DNA of 64,000 bases from Centroberyx gerrardi (taxonomy: Eukaryota > Chordata > Actinopteri > Beryciformes > Berycidae). The notes beneath the pieces were generated by a model. That model saw only the letters and a list, made by a program, of their open reading frames with translations, was not told the origin of the DNA and did not search any database. This document shows, piece by piece, positions 12,328-25,015 of the stretch. The stretch spans positions 16,037,572-16,101,571 of the forward strand of contig NC_136008.1 in NCBI RefSeq assembly GCF_048128805.1. The letters run 5' to 3'. The position numbers were made by a program, and so were the translations under genes. Position 1 is the stretch's first letter, and every line of letters begins with the position of its first letter.

Positions 12328-13055
12328 GGGGGGGATTCCTGTTTTTGTTACTGGAAGCATCAAAATATTGGTGCCGTCTTAACAGGCACTGTGTAACTAG
12401 TGCATGGTTTATAGTTGAGAGTAGGAGAGCCGGGTGTGTGTTGGTTGTTGTTCTCTCTGTTCACCAGGAGGTTGGAAAGAGCAGATGTCCGTCTGCACAG
12501 TGAGCTGCCAAGTGGGTCCGGAGCAGGGCAGCCACAGACACAAGGGCCCAAATGGTGTGACAAAAGATGTGCAGGAAGCCCCTCTCCGCCTGGGTGAGCC
12601 ACAGAGAGGGTCTCCCCTCTGCCAGCCTGCAGGGACACACACAACACCAGCCAGAGTGGGGGCAGTAAAGCCATGTGTTATAGGTTATGATGCATAATAC
12701 ACTAACACTCAAATTCACACAAACATGAATACACATGCATATGCAGGAATGCACACATACGTGCCCATCCCACCCCACAACCCCCCAGTGCACACCCACA
12801 GGCGTACGCACGCTTGCACGTGCATACGTGCTGTACACACTCATTCTCAGACAGACAAACACACACTCACACACACACACTAATGCCTTGTTTTTTTCAC
12901 CATCATACAGCCAGCCAGTCAGCTATTTTCAGGGTCACTTTTATCTTTCAAATGAGCTGCTGTAGCTGACAATGATGTAAAATGTGGTGACACGAATATT
13001 AACAATGTAAATAGACCAGAGAAATTTGTAAATAAACACAGGCCATCATAAATCC
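12328..13055. other. Spacer with CA-rich low-complexity stretch
   Basis: The 12700-12890 part is an imperfect CA/ACAC-rich stretch that produces long repeat-derived open frames on both strands. The 12430-12660 part has balanced composition but no recognisable coding content. Confidence 0.5.
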
Positions 13056-13103
<48 letters not shown>

Positions 13104-13104
13104 A
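13056..13104 (+). repeat. (CTAT)n microsatellite, inverse of the upstream GATA array
   Basis: About 12 units of CTAT/TATC, the reverse complement of the array at 12281-12327. Confidence 0.97.
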
Positions 13105-15054
13105 GCAGTTTGTTTGCCAGTTTTGTCTCAGTCACTTGTCTAACTTGGAGACCGTGCATCATTTTTTCTTGGCCATGAGGTCATGAAAAGTGGGCGAAGA
13201 GGCCCTGAAAGTGTTCCAAGCACAGGTGTGCAGCATGGCCTGCACTGAAGGGGTGCACTGGACCATAAACAATGATATAAATGTCTGGCAAATAAAATGG
13301 CTAGTTAACAATCTTTTGACTGCTCTAACCTCTGAGCTTTTGTCGGGTATCGATCAACCAGCTGTTCCCGGCTTTGTCTGGCAGGATGGGAGCCTCTGGT
13401 TTGGGGATGAATGGACAGAGCCGCCAAAAAACTTTCTTCCTCCTTTCAAGTTCTCTTTTGCTGAAATAAAAATCCAAACAGCACACAGTTATTCATAACC
13501 AGTAGGTCGCCAACATTTGAAATTGACTACATAGCTGGACACCATTTAAAATAATTTGGAGTTAATTATAACTAATAATTTTGCTGTTTATAATTCAGAT
13601 GGAAATAAACAATGTCCCAGACACAAAATAAAGTAAAGATGTTTTTTTTCTTTTTTTCTACAATTTTGTAATTGACTTTCCAGCCTCTTCAAAAGCTTTA
13701 CTTTAAAGTTGCTTAGTGTTGTAGTTAACAACCCATGGCAGTAATGTAGGCTACTTTGTTCACCACACAATTGGCACGTCGTTGGTTTACGTGGAAACCA
13801 CTGCATACGGTAATTTGCACCAGCATAATTTGTCTCCATATATTAAGATAATTGCATGTTAAATAACGAACGTCCTCAGAAGTGCAGGCAGTGTCAGTGC
13901 GATGGGTGGTGTAAGACAAAGATGTCAGAGAAGGTGTGCTAATGATTGTTCTTAGCACCTGTCAGTCAGTGCATGCATGATACCAGCAGCTAAATTCTCT
14001 TGCCAGGCCCGTTGTCTACTTGTAAACTCCAGGTCACTTACTGGCTGTCACCGCTGCACTCCTGCTACTGACAAAGATTGTCTATCTACAATCAAAATAG
14101 AACAGCTGAATAATTTATTTAGGCATGCGTGATTTGCTTTTGCATGTTGGATAGCTACTACAGGATATTGTTATGTTCAATATTTCTCAGACCACTTGTT
14201 TGTGTGGCTAGGGTGATAGATTACAACGTTTCAAACACAGGCTGTTTATGATAAACAGAGATAACAGTGTATTTTGCTGCCATTTGGCTTGACTACTGCA
14301 TCTGTAGGCCATGAGGTCTTCTTATTGACTTTCACCGAGCCCAACGTTGCACTTTGTCAGTGTGAGCGGCAGTCTAAGAGACAGGCGGGCGAGGCAGTCA
14401 TACAAAGTGAAGTACTTAGGATTAGCCCTGGCTCTTCAAGTTTCAGTAATTATCCTCCTGGAGGCATTCTCGCTGTGTTGGATAATAATGGAAGTCCGGG
14501 TGTACGCCTGTCACCTCTCAAGTGTGGGTGGAGGAAGCCAACGAGAGGCGCAGGACAGAGAAATGTTTGCCTTTCTGTTATGTCATCCAAAGAGCACAAG
14601 AGTACGGGCAAACTTGTATTGTTCACTGAGAGGAGATGAATCTTCAAACTAACACTGACTTTACTGAGCTTAACATGTGACACACAACTTTGGATCTTTT
14701 CAAATTAAGATATGATAATGAACCATGTTCTCCACAGGTGATAATGTGTTTTCAGATCAAGTGTAAATACCACATGTCAGGAATGTGTTTTTGATTAACA
14801 AATCTGTCTAAAACTTGTAGCTGGATCACTTGTCCAGAGTGAGTATCATCTGGCTGGCAATGATTCAATTTGCAAGTTAAACAAATATGTGATCCTGTTC
14901 TCTTGTCAGATATTCACAAAGAAAGAATAAATTATTTTTTGCCAATCCTGACATGTTGTCTCACTTTATCCATCACATAATCCGTAAAGTTTTATTCAAG
15001 TGCATGTTGGGATAATAGAAAGGTCCTCCTATCTAGCAGAGAAAACACAATGCT
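13105..15054. other. Spacer with one candidate element near 13960-14110
   Basis: No gene is recognised. The 13960-14110 part has even composition and few simple repeats, in contrast to its flanks, and could be a conserved non-coding element. The rest is AT-rich. Confidence 0.35.
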
Positions 15055-15290
15055 TTAATTAAGAGTCAGTGCGATTTCCCAGAGGGGAGATTGTCTTCTT
15101 CCATTAAGTTAGTTTATCATACAATAAAGAGGTTGCCTTGTCCTTCCCTACCCAGACAATTGGTTTTAATCAGCCAGCAGGCCTTTCATGGCTGATAATT
15201 TATGCTAAATTGACAAGGGTGGAGGATATCACAGAAAATCATTATGACAGGGCTCAGGTCACTGGCTGTCACCAGCTTTTTTTATCCTCT
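15055..15290. promoter_or_regulatory. Candidate conserved non-coding element
   Basis: Even base composition without simple repeats, starting with a palindromic homeodomain-type core TTAATTAA (15055-15062) and containing TTTTAATCAGCC and TGACAG-type cores. This is the texture of a developmental enhancer in the desert beside sp8. Conservation cannot be tested from one sequence. Confidence 0.3.
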
Positions 15291-16554
15291 CCATTGAGCT
15301 CATGTACAACAACAAATTCCAAAATGACAAATAAACTTGAAGGAAGAATTAACTTCAGTGTTTGAGATTGCTCATTTCAGTCTCAACACCTCTATATTAT
15401 TATTTGGAATAGAATATATATTTTATATAGCACATGAAAGGCTTGGACGCATTCAGAGATGCAATCACAAATGAGAACCAATGAGACAAGGATAGCCTTC
15501 AATTGGTAGAAATCATATGTTGATTATTTACAGAGACAAAATACAACCATAGACTTCGGGTTACAATGGGAAAGATGTCTGTACCCAGCTCCTGAGGCAG
15601 GAATTAGCTAAACTGATGTACTAAAACAATCAACAGGTTTCCCTGGCTGTTACTCTTCTGAGCATAATGCATTAATGTCATGTAAAAGTATGTTTCTGGA
15701 ACGACAAAATAATTAGTGTGTCAAAAGGAAAACCACAACCCATATCACTGGATTATTCTGATGATTGCACAATGGAGCCCAAACTGTCTGTTTTGACTTT
15801 GGCATTTAAATGCAGACTGTGCAAGTGTGAAAGTACAAATTGTGATTTGAAGTAAAGGGGTGGGGGTGGGGTGAAGAGAGGGAGACATGGATGAGCATGA
15901 GGAGGAAGCTGGGACACACTTCTCGCCTTGCAATTTAATCACTGTATACCCAGGGAAGTATTGACAGTTGTCCTGTGGAAGCTATTAAAGTTGCTGTCCA
16001 AGGTTAAATGAAATTGCAGTTTATCAAGGCAGCATTGAGAAAATAAGGGAATCTGTTCATGGCTGTTGATTAATGTGGAGCGTGATCAACACAAGGGGTT
16101 CATTAAGCTATACATCACCAGGGTAATTTAACATGTCATCACGCCTGCTGTCGCTCCCCTCACACTTTTGTGTACGCCTATGTGTATGTGCATGTGTGTG
16201 TGTGTGTATTTGTGTGTATGTGTTTGATTGTGTATGAAATCAAGTGCTCCCACCTCACATGTGGCTTGGTTGTGCTTCTTCATGCCTTCTGCCTTTGTGT
16301 TTGCATGATCTAACATCTAACCCCCGGTTATCACTTTAAGCTATACAGCTTCTGCCCAGAGATTAACATCAAATGAATCACTAATGCTGTATAATGGCAC
16401 AACATAATGACATAAAATAGCATAATGTGTTTTAATTCTCTCAGCTCTCAGCCTGTAGGCCAACTTGTCCAAAGATATCAGTGACTTTGCAGCGCAATAC
16501 ACGTTAATATCAAGATTAATGTCGTACTATACTCAGAACAATATGAGCATTGTG
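15291..16554. other. Spacer; candidate element 15945-16110 and a degenerate (TG)n stretch
   Basis: A degenerate TG repeat lies at about 16180-16236. The 15945-16110 stretch has the texture of a regulatory element. No coding evidence. Confidence 0.35.
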
Positions 16555-16985
16555 GAGACGCAACTTCCCAGAATCAATTAATTCCAAGAAGTTTGTGATA
16601 TAAACTGCGGTCGAATCAGACCATAACAAGGCCCTGTTCTTGATCCTGTTCATCATCTCTCCTTATCCTTTTATCAGTGCACGGTTCATCTCATCAGAGT
16701 GCTGCTTTGATCACTTGTAGTTGCTCTGCAGCTGACGAGCATACATAGAGGTATGCTAATCAGGCCTGGGACCTGGTGCTGTAGGGTTTTTTTTTTTTTC
16801 CTGGTGGATTTGTTTACTGGTGGATAATTGATGGTGCTTGAGGGACAGGCGTGAGTCGGACATGAATCACGGGCGACATGGCTCGTGATAAGGAGCTGAA
16901 AGTCGCCTGTAATTAAGCCGGGCACTAGAGACCAATTGTTTGTAGAATGATTTGGTCGGGGCTAATTGACACTAATTGTTTAATC
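16555..16985. promoter_or_regulatory. Candidate conserved non-coding element with TCF/LEF-type site
   Basis: It contains CTTTGATC (16705-16712), a good TCF/LEF core, and TAATTAA (16910-16916), in unusually even sequence interrupted by a T run near 16788. Sp8 is a known Wnt target in vertebrates, so a TCF site near it is plausible. Enhancer function is inference. Confidence 0.3.
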
Positions 16986-18709
16986 AGATTTTCTTCCCCT
17001 CCATACCACAAGCAAGTCTGGTCCACCGGTGCATTCATCCACAACATTTCATTGAAAGAAGCCTGCACTCTTGATATGAGATGCTCGAGTGGGGTGGCGA
17101 TGGTTAGGGAACCCAGGAAGCTCTACAAGTTGTTTTTATATCTTTTTATATCTCCTCAAACACTATACTTATTATATTATGACTGCTTAAAAAAGAGTAA
17201 GGTTGCACATCCACAATTGGGGAAAAAATGACTGGATAACATGTTTCGTGGTGTGTGACATAGTAAATATGTGAAATGTGAGAATTGCATCTGTGCATTT
17301 TTGCCCAATTTTGGATGAGCTACTTCGATTTTTTTTTAGTAATCGTATCTTATCTGAGGTTTTTGGCTCAGCACTCCTAAGACTTCCATTGTTGAAGCAC
17401 ACTTCTTTCCCTCGCACAGTACTATACAACTATTGTAGCTTCATCATTATTGATATCAACTATTTATTTGTGGGTCAGGATTGAGGATATATAAGTTACT
17501 CTTTACAGTTATTACACGTTATGGATGGTGATATATCCAAAGCCCCACTGGCATCCTCTCAATCATCTCCTCTCTAATATTTTGTGGGTTAACTGTACCT
17601 GTAGAAGTGCGGTGCAACATTCTCTGGATAATTTTGGACATGAAGTATTTGACGCTTTTGCATGCAGAAGAGTTGATTGATCTTTGCGTGTGTTGTAACC
17701 AGGTACTGTTCTGTGACAGCGGTGGTGGTGATGAGCTGTTGAACAGAGCAGATTTATGACATTTGGAGAGGGCTCATAAATTAACACAGTAATACCCATG
17801 ATCCTCCCCTACAGGAACCGTCCCGTCGAGTGTGCTATTCCACAACAGCTGGTTTTATATTCTGTTGCAGCACACAGTCTAAATTACAATGCAGAACATA
17901 GCACTGGGAAGCTATTTTGGTAGAATGGCAGATAATTGTTTTTTAATACCTGTAATACTTTATGATTAGTGGGTCAGCATCAAAGCCACAAACATTTTTA
18001 TGGCTCATTTACCAAAACTGTTACAGTGGGATAACTTATATCTTTGCTCAAACAGTACTTGTCTACAGTACTTAGATCCAGTTCTCGATAGTACAGTTTA
18101 TAACTTGAAAAAGATTGCTTATCTAGCGTGAATATGGGAATTTAGGGAGGTGATTTTTTTAAATTCATGATCATAACGTTGATTATTATGAAACAAAATT
18201 GGATTCATAATTGGATGTTATATTTTGACATAGATTGCCTCACAGCTAGAATCTGAAACTATGGTAACTCTAATGATGCCAATAGCTTTTGGTGTGAATT
18301 GATAAGACAAATTCAAATTGATCTCCCCTCTAACCACTCGCCCATTTTACATGATACCTTACTGTCAACATTCCAAATGGACTTGAACTTATGTCTGAAT
18401 ATTGTAATGAAGCAGAGTAATGTGTAATTTTTGAGTCAACACACAATAAAGGATATAAGATAAGGAACAAATAATTATACTGGCAAAACACATTAAAGCA
18501 GTGTTTCATCGTCAACATTCAGCCCAGCAAAGACAAATATTGTCAAGTTGAGGCTACAGCACACGTGAAGTGCTGTGTTAGTAAGATTAAATGATGAAGC
18601 AGAGCAGATAATTAGAGACAAGGGAGACAAGACTTCCTTCTCTATCTGATTAAATCCACCAAGTCTGAATAACGAGCTGGTGATGGGTGGAGCTGAACAC
18701 ATGAACATT
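16986..18709. other. AT-rich spacer
   Basis: I see no gene, array or recognisable mobile element. All open frames are short and lack domain-like sequence. Confidence 0.5.
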
Positions 18710-18990
18710 AGATCTAACATCATTACATTTAATGGCAATTAAACTTGTAGCTTTTTTAATTAACACAAACTATGATGGGAAATTAATGATTATTAGAGGG
18801 GAGCCAGCAGAGGGGAACATTGGATGTCCCTCTCACCTTATGCAAAACACACTGAGCATGTGCAAAAAAAAATAATGTGCAGGGAAAACAGTGTGACATA
18901 GCAGCCCTCCTCTGTCCTGAAAGTTATGGACATGCATGCAACTATGCATAAGGCCGGTCATGACATTAAGCTTTATCCACCTCTCTTGCT
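18710..18990. promoter_or_regulatory. Candidate conserved non-coding element
   Basis: It holds TTAATTAA (18756-18763), AATGGCAATTAAAC and repeated TTAATGATTATTAG-like homeodomain cores. A CTCF-like match, CCAGCAGAGGGGAA (18804-18817), fits 12 of 14 core positions. Function is inferred from texture only. Confidence 0.28.
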
Positions 18991-19099
18991 AACATAGAAA
19001 ACTTCTTGGTGTGTGAATGTACATACTGTGCTCTGTTGAGGAAAACAGCTTCTGTCTCTATATGATCAGATGATCTATTAGAGGGAGTTGAGTTTTAGA

Positions 19100-19680
19100 C
19101 ACTACATTAAATGTAATAGTCATATGAATCCTGCTCATTTAGGTGCAATGAAGTTACATATAATTGTCATTTTCATTTTATCAAACTGAACCCGAGCTGG
19201 AAACATTCTAAATTGACCGTCTCAATTGGAGCCTGTTTTAGCACAGTATTGTGCATTATTCACATTCTAATTAACATTTATCTTGTCTGTGTCGCTTTTC
19301 AATAAAGTTTTCTGATTTATTGTGGAAGGCTGCCTTTACTTTGTGCTAATAATTGGATGCTATTGAAAGGATGAGTTTCATTGATTTTGTGGATGACTGG
19401 GAGCATTACTGGCCCAGACCATAGATTGTCAGCAAGGTCTGAGTTGAGCTGGGATCGATGCCGGTGAATCTTCCCCTCTGGTTTTTATTTACTTCTGTCT
19501 CCATTGATTGAAACATGCAATAGTTCAGGGGCTATTATCACACTGACGCTAAGTTTCTCTGTCTCCCATTGAAATAGCTCCCTCTGTTCTTCAGCAATAT
19601 CTCACTCCAGCAAGTGCTCCCATCTTTCCCTTTCTAACTAATGAGTTAAGAGTATTGCTATGACCTGTAAACATCAATCA
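19100..19680. promoter_or_regulatory. Candidate conserved non-coding element
   Basis: A long stretch free of simple repeats, with CTAATTAACA, GCTAATAATTGGA and CCATTGATTG cores (homeodomain and TALE-like). No open frame with coding character. Placement in the sp8 desert suggests enhancer function, untested. Confidence 0.27.
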
Positions 19681-20269
19681 CAGAGAAAGAGGGAGACAGT
19701 GACTAACTGCACCAGCAGGAGAGGAAAGAAATGAAATGAAAGTGTACAATAAAAGAAACATACTAGCTTGACGTTTGCTAGAGAAACTGCATCTCAGAAA
19801 CAAATAATTCCAGTAATGAATTTAGATAATCAGCAAATGATTGCTAGATTCTGGATTGATGGTAAATTATATTGTAAAACAATTGAAAAAAACAAAACCT
19901 GAATTGTCTTATCAATTTGTGTGGAAGGATGACTAATAACACCCTTAGACTTTGGGTGTATTAAAAAGGAGACAAAGAAATTGAAACTTTTTTGTTCTCT
20001 CATTGTGAATTCAGCAGTGTGTGCTTAATCCAATTTAGTGCTCTCCAAGTCTGAAAAAAGCCATGAATTTCCATTCAACTGTTAAAATTGAACTTCTTTC
20101 AAACAGATAACTTGCACAATCTACCTTGTAGTGGCTGCCTTGCTGGATTGTTTTCACAATACAACATATAGATAGTCCCGTGTCTATGGCCGATCCTGCG
20201 TTTACATATCTTATTCCCTGACAAGACAGCAGAAAGGTCAGTATCCTATCCAACTGGGACTCTCATGAT

Positions 20270-20660
20270 TGAATGTAATCAGTATGTACTTGTTATTCTG
20301 AGTGCCAGGCCTTTCTTTTATTTGCTGGCCCAGAAGTTAATTTCCCTGGTGACCTTTGTGTAATAAAACAGTATTATCTGTTTCTGGAGCCACAACAAGG
20401 AAGCAAATTAGCTTTCTCAGCAGTGTTTTGTCACTGAGGAGATCAGTTATAAGTTTATTTACTTTAATTAGATTAAGGGTGCAGTAAAGGCATGTGTCTG
20501 TGTGGGCATCATCCCCTGTCTCCTTGCATTATCTGATTGTCCCAGCCAGTGAATTGGACAATGGTTAAGCATTTTAATGATTATTCGCTCTGTCTCCATG
20601 CAGCCAAGGGAGACACTTACATCTAAGATTGGATGAGTTTTTGTGAAATTTCAATAAATG
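20270..20660. promoter_or_regulatory. Candidate conserved non-coding element
   Basis: Even-composition sequence with TTTAATTAGATTAAGG and AATGATTATTCGC cores, distinct from the AT-rich flanks. The 20661-21280 stretch that follows is AT-rich, with a short CTACTA/AATAAT-type repeat near 20990-21050. Confidence 0.25.
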
Positions 20661-21280
20661 CACTTTTTAACTATTGATTTGCTTGGAAAAGATGGCACAT
20701 GATCAGTGATAGATTTTTTTTTCTTAAGTTAAACTGAGCATATTGCAAAGGCTTAGCGTTTGACATGTTGTGATCTCACAGGCATTTAGAAGGAAATAAT
20801 CAAGCTGTTGATTTCTCACACTTCTGCACGAACATATGTCACCTGATACTGTGGAATTCCTCTAATCCTTCCCCTACTTTTGGGTGTGACGCTTTTCCTT
20901 TTAAACTGGATCCCTTTTCCTTAAGTACACTCAAACAAGTTCTGGTAAACACCTTACATTTCCTTATAAAATATAGAATATATAGTACACTACTACTACT
21001 GCCTCTGCTACTACTAGTACTACTACTAATAATAATAATATTAACAATAATAATAGTGGCTTTTCTGGATATATTTTTTCCTTTTCTTCCATTTTAAATG
21101 TGCAAACAAAATAAATGTAATCAATGGCACAAAAAAGTATTTTAATGTTAACCTTCTTAACTCTTTTCTCCAAAAAAGTTTATAATAGACAATCCTCAAA
21201 TTTCCTTACCAACAAGGCTTATACTGCGGAGACAAATTTGCCATTGGCTCTTTCAAATATATAGCTAGCTGCTGCAAGTG

Positions 21281-22280
21281 GTTTAGACTAAAGGTGAATG
21301 TGAGAGGAGAGACTGTGAGCTGTGGAGGCCGAAGTGAATGCAATGCTTAACTGACCCGAGGAATCTCTTTTATTATGGGCTCTTTGTGCCTCTCCCTCCG
21401 CTGCTCTGTCAGGCCATTCAGACCCAGTGGCAGCCACCTACATTATATCCTGGATAGGCAGGACATTCATGCCTTTTTAACCCATTGTCCTTCCCCCTGG
21501 GGTGAGGGCCCAGAGCGGGATGTGAGAACCCCAGGCCGGGTATTGTGTCCCTCTGCGCTCTTCACACACCCGGCGGGGGACTTCCTTTCTGGTGTCACCG
21601 AAACCTGTGTGGTGTAATCCGCAGCTCCCTGCTGAGCAGGATGGGAAGGTTATTAAAAGTGCCTCTAATGTCTCGTTAATAAATCGCTTCCATTTTCCGC
21701 TTCATTTCTAAGTAATCGTGTTGGGAGTGTGGATAGGAAGGAATGTGTACCCGTTCCCGTGTTTTGAGTATCAAAGCAGCATAAAAATTAGCATTTCTTT
21801 TTCTTTTGTCAACTACACATATCACAGAGGCACGAGTACAGATCCATTAGAGATGTGACCCTCTCATTACAGATCTAGTATCTGGACTGTTCCGCTACAT
21901 GAATGTCAGAAAGATGTGACGGGGTCAACCTACAGGGTGTTGATGCCGCTCTGATTGCCGGAGGAGAGATTTTTAAACGTACTGAGTCCAGACTAGGGGT
22001 TTGGGTTAATGGTGTCTCATACGGTGACCCGGCGGATGCTGCGTTTAGGTCTCCTCTGGGGCCAGCGCTATAGCTGCAGAGGTCACTTCAGTTAGAGTGC
22101 TGCGGTGTTAAGAGGTTAGAGAGCAGAGGTCCCCACAGCGTGGTATCACAAGCACTCTCCATGATGCGTTAAGGATGGTGATGCCTCTGATTGCCACAGT
22201 GGGACCTGGAGGTGAGGTTAGAGATGGCTCAGGACTGCTGGGGTAATCCCATTAACTGTGACTCCTCTGGCCCGCTCTCC

Positions 22281-22282
<2 letters not shown>
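21281..22282. promoter_or_regulatory. GC-richer candidate regulatory island
   Basis: Noticeably more GC- and CpG-rich than its surroundings, with GTTAATAAATCGC and TAAGTAATCGTG cores around 21670-21720. The 80-codon open frame at 21375-21617 has no recognisable domain and is probably chance. It may be one or several regulatory elements. Confidence 0.25.
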
Positions 22283-22317
<35 letters not shown>

Positions 22318-22393
22318 CCTTTGTGTGTGTGTGTGTGTGTGTGGGAGCGAGAGAGCGAGCAAGAGAGTGAGAGTGTGTGTATGTGTGTGTGTT
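22283..22393 (+). repeat. (TG)n compound microsatellite
   Basis: Two long TG runs split by a short GAGAGCGAG-type purine stretch. Confidence 0.95.
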
Positions 22394-24226
22394 TAGGTTG
22401 ACCCTAAAGACATTAGCCTGCCCTGTAGGTCAAAGGTCAGAAGAAATTAAAACACATGTGAATCATTCATCAAATATGAGCGTCTCTCTCTTTCACAATG
22501 ACCGGTTAGTGTGAGTAATTACCTGTCGCAACTTGTGAACCATCAAGCCCCAAGTTTGTCAGCGATGAGTACACTCACTCATCTCTTCCTCTGGAACCAC
22601 TGCTAGTAATTTAATAACTTACTTTGAATCTGGTCTCTTTTTAAGCAATCTTTCTATTTATAGATTTTCCACAAAGTTTTTTGCTGCAAATAAGTACGTA
22701 ATTGTTCATGACGACCTCCCAGATGTCATGTATTGTGTATATTTTTCTGAGAGTAAGCTGTTAAGTATTAGTAACTTTCAAAGAGCTTGTTGTTTGACAC
22801 TTGTAGGTAAGAATGGCTCAATCAATATGCAGGAAGATGACAGATCCTCTTAACAAAATCAGATTTGACAGTTTCATGTGCCGGTGCAGAGCTCAGTCAT
22901 TAGTTAAGGTACAAATAATCGCTGAGAATAAATTGCAACATGCTCAACATGGTTGTAAGGACAATGCTTGTCTTCGGCTGATTGGTATCAATTATCATGT
23001 GTCTTTCATTTCGGTGTGCAACAATTAGCTTAGGTTCTGTCTCCAGTTACACAAAATATGTATTGACATCCTTGACAGCTGCTAAGATGTCAGCATTGAG
23101 CTGATTTTAACAGCAGTGTTAAACGCTAAAAGATGGTGGCTATTATGTGGTATATGCTACTTAGCTATCTGCATTGCTCCCAGGCAGTCAGTCAATGCAG
23201 GACTACATCTGTGGAAATATAAGTGGGGCAGTTATGGCAAACAAAAAGCTATCAGTGATTCTGAATAGAGAAAAAATACTAAAGGGGTCAAACGTCAATG
23301 GCAGGGACTAGGAGAGCGGCTGGTATTGTCAATAATGGCTTCTCTGTTTGAGGGTGGGAGATTCTGCGTAAAAAGCTTTTGGTGGGCGGGATGTGGTGGG
23401 CCAAAGTCATTCATGCAAGAATACTATATCATGTACATAGAGATATGGCAAAGCAAACACATGATTAAGATCATGCATGTATCCCCTTCCTCTCCTGTGT
23501 GAAATTAGGTGATGCAAAAGGGAAAAGTGAGATTAGTCTGTCACAATCTGTCGATCTATATATATTTTTTGGAACCTGGTGATTTTGAGATTTCAAAATA
23601 TCTACCATCATAGTCAAGTAATCTAAGAATGTCTTTTCACGTAACAATCAACGGATCCAAATCAGCTGAAGGGTTACCAAACCACTGTCCACAATCAGCC
23701 CTTCTCAAGCCTTCTCAGTAATAGTAGCTGGTTGTTTTCTTGTGTCCATCTCCTGAATCCCTCCAGGATTTTGTGGTTTTCTGTTTTTTCAGTCGTAGCA
23801 GTTCTTTAAGTAGTAAAAATGGGAAGACCGGTGAAATTTGCAGTCAGTTAAATATTTGCAATGATCTACTGGTTGAAGAATGTTTTGATTAGACTGTTTA
23901 TTCTGGCACTGTTTGTTAAAGATTAGTGGGTTTCTGTGGAACAAAAATATTTTTCTTTCTAAATGTATTGGTACATAAGGCGTACGCATTTATAAAAGGG
24001 TACATTTAATTATTTGACTGTAACTAATCCAGTTAAGACAGATATTCTGAGTTATTGGTGTTTGGAACAATATGGTCAGTGTGTGTATTGATCAGTCTGG
24101 GGTCTTGTCTTGTCTGTCAATAACAGTAGATGAATCTAATTATTGTTCCTCTCTGTCTACTCAGTTAACTGTCACCATGGGAACCCTTAGCTATGTCCAA
24201 CAGACATACATATGGCCGCACGCATG

Positions 24227-24230
<4 letters not shown>

Positions 24231-24264
<34 letters not shown>
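24231..24264 (+). repeat. (CA)n microsatellite
   Basis: Seventeen perfect CA units after a CACG-type lead-in. Confidence 0.95.
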
Positions 24265-24266
<2 letters not shown>

Positions 24267-24954
24267 TAGCCATCACAACATTAGGACAGTTTACTTAGAC
24301 TCCCACCTCCCTCTTCAGCCTCCTACCATAAAGCCCAAACAGTGTTGCTAAACCATTAGCAGCTATATTGGCTTATGATAAGTTGTATCACTGTTGTGAC
24401 ACATGCATATATAGATTAGTCAACTGTCTAGAGTGGGACAGAATAATGAAGTGTACCATTTCTGAGTTCTGATGATAATTCTGGATCTCCTATGAGAAAG
24501 GACAGTGTTGTTTACGTCTTAATTCAAACACAGAGCATCCTTGGCAGAGAGTTCTATATGTAGTCAGTTCCATTATAGTTTCAGGCCTCTGTTAAAAAAA
24601 AAGGATCAACGCTGCCATCTGTTCGTCTACAATGCCATCCCAAACTGCCTTTTTTACTTCACATCACTACTCCACAGCAGATTAATTAACTATCAGGCTA
24701 GATCCCAGGTTTGTTCATTTCTGAGGTGCTGTGAGGTAAAACACAGCAGAGGACGACAGCCTACAGAGTCTATGCATCCGTTAAAAAGCAGGAATAGGCC
24801 AAAGTATTGGAGAACAGAAAGAAGAGTCTGTTAAAAGTACTTCTCCTTGTTTTGACTGATTATGTGTCTGTCTAACAGAGGAACCATGCAGACCATGGGA
24901 TAGCGACACTCCAATTAATCAAGCAAGACTTTACCTCAATTTCCCATTATTTTT

Positions 24955-25015
24955 AATTTTGCTACATCAGGCACGTTTCAGCTCTAAGCCTTCATCAGAT
25001 CATCAGAGCAAAGCA
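24955..25015 (-). mobile_element. Retroelement-tail-like relic with CTGATGA...GAAAC motif
   Basis: On the minus strand CTGATGA is followed by a short hairpin (GGCT, loop TAG, AGCT) and then GAAACGTG. The phrase 'CTGATGAAGGCT...GAAACGT' recurs in many fish repeats from my general knowledge, and the arrangement resembles a hammerhead-ribozyme core. An extra A before the hairpin breaks the strict core, so activity is doubtful. The parent element is unknown. Confidence 0.3.

Noticed and set aside
12434..12965. Several long overlapping open frames
   Set aside because: They run through CA-rich low-complexity sequence and show histidine/threonine or cysteine/valine repeats on opposite strands.
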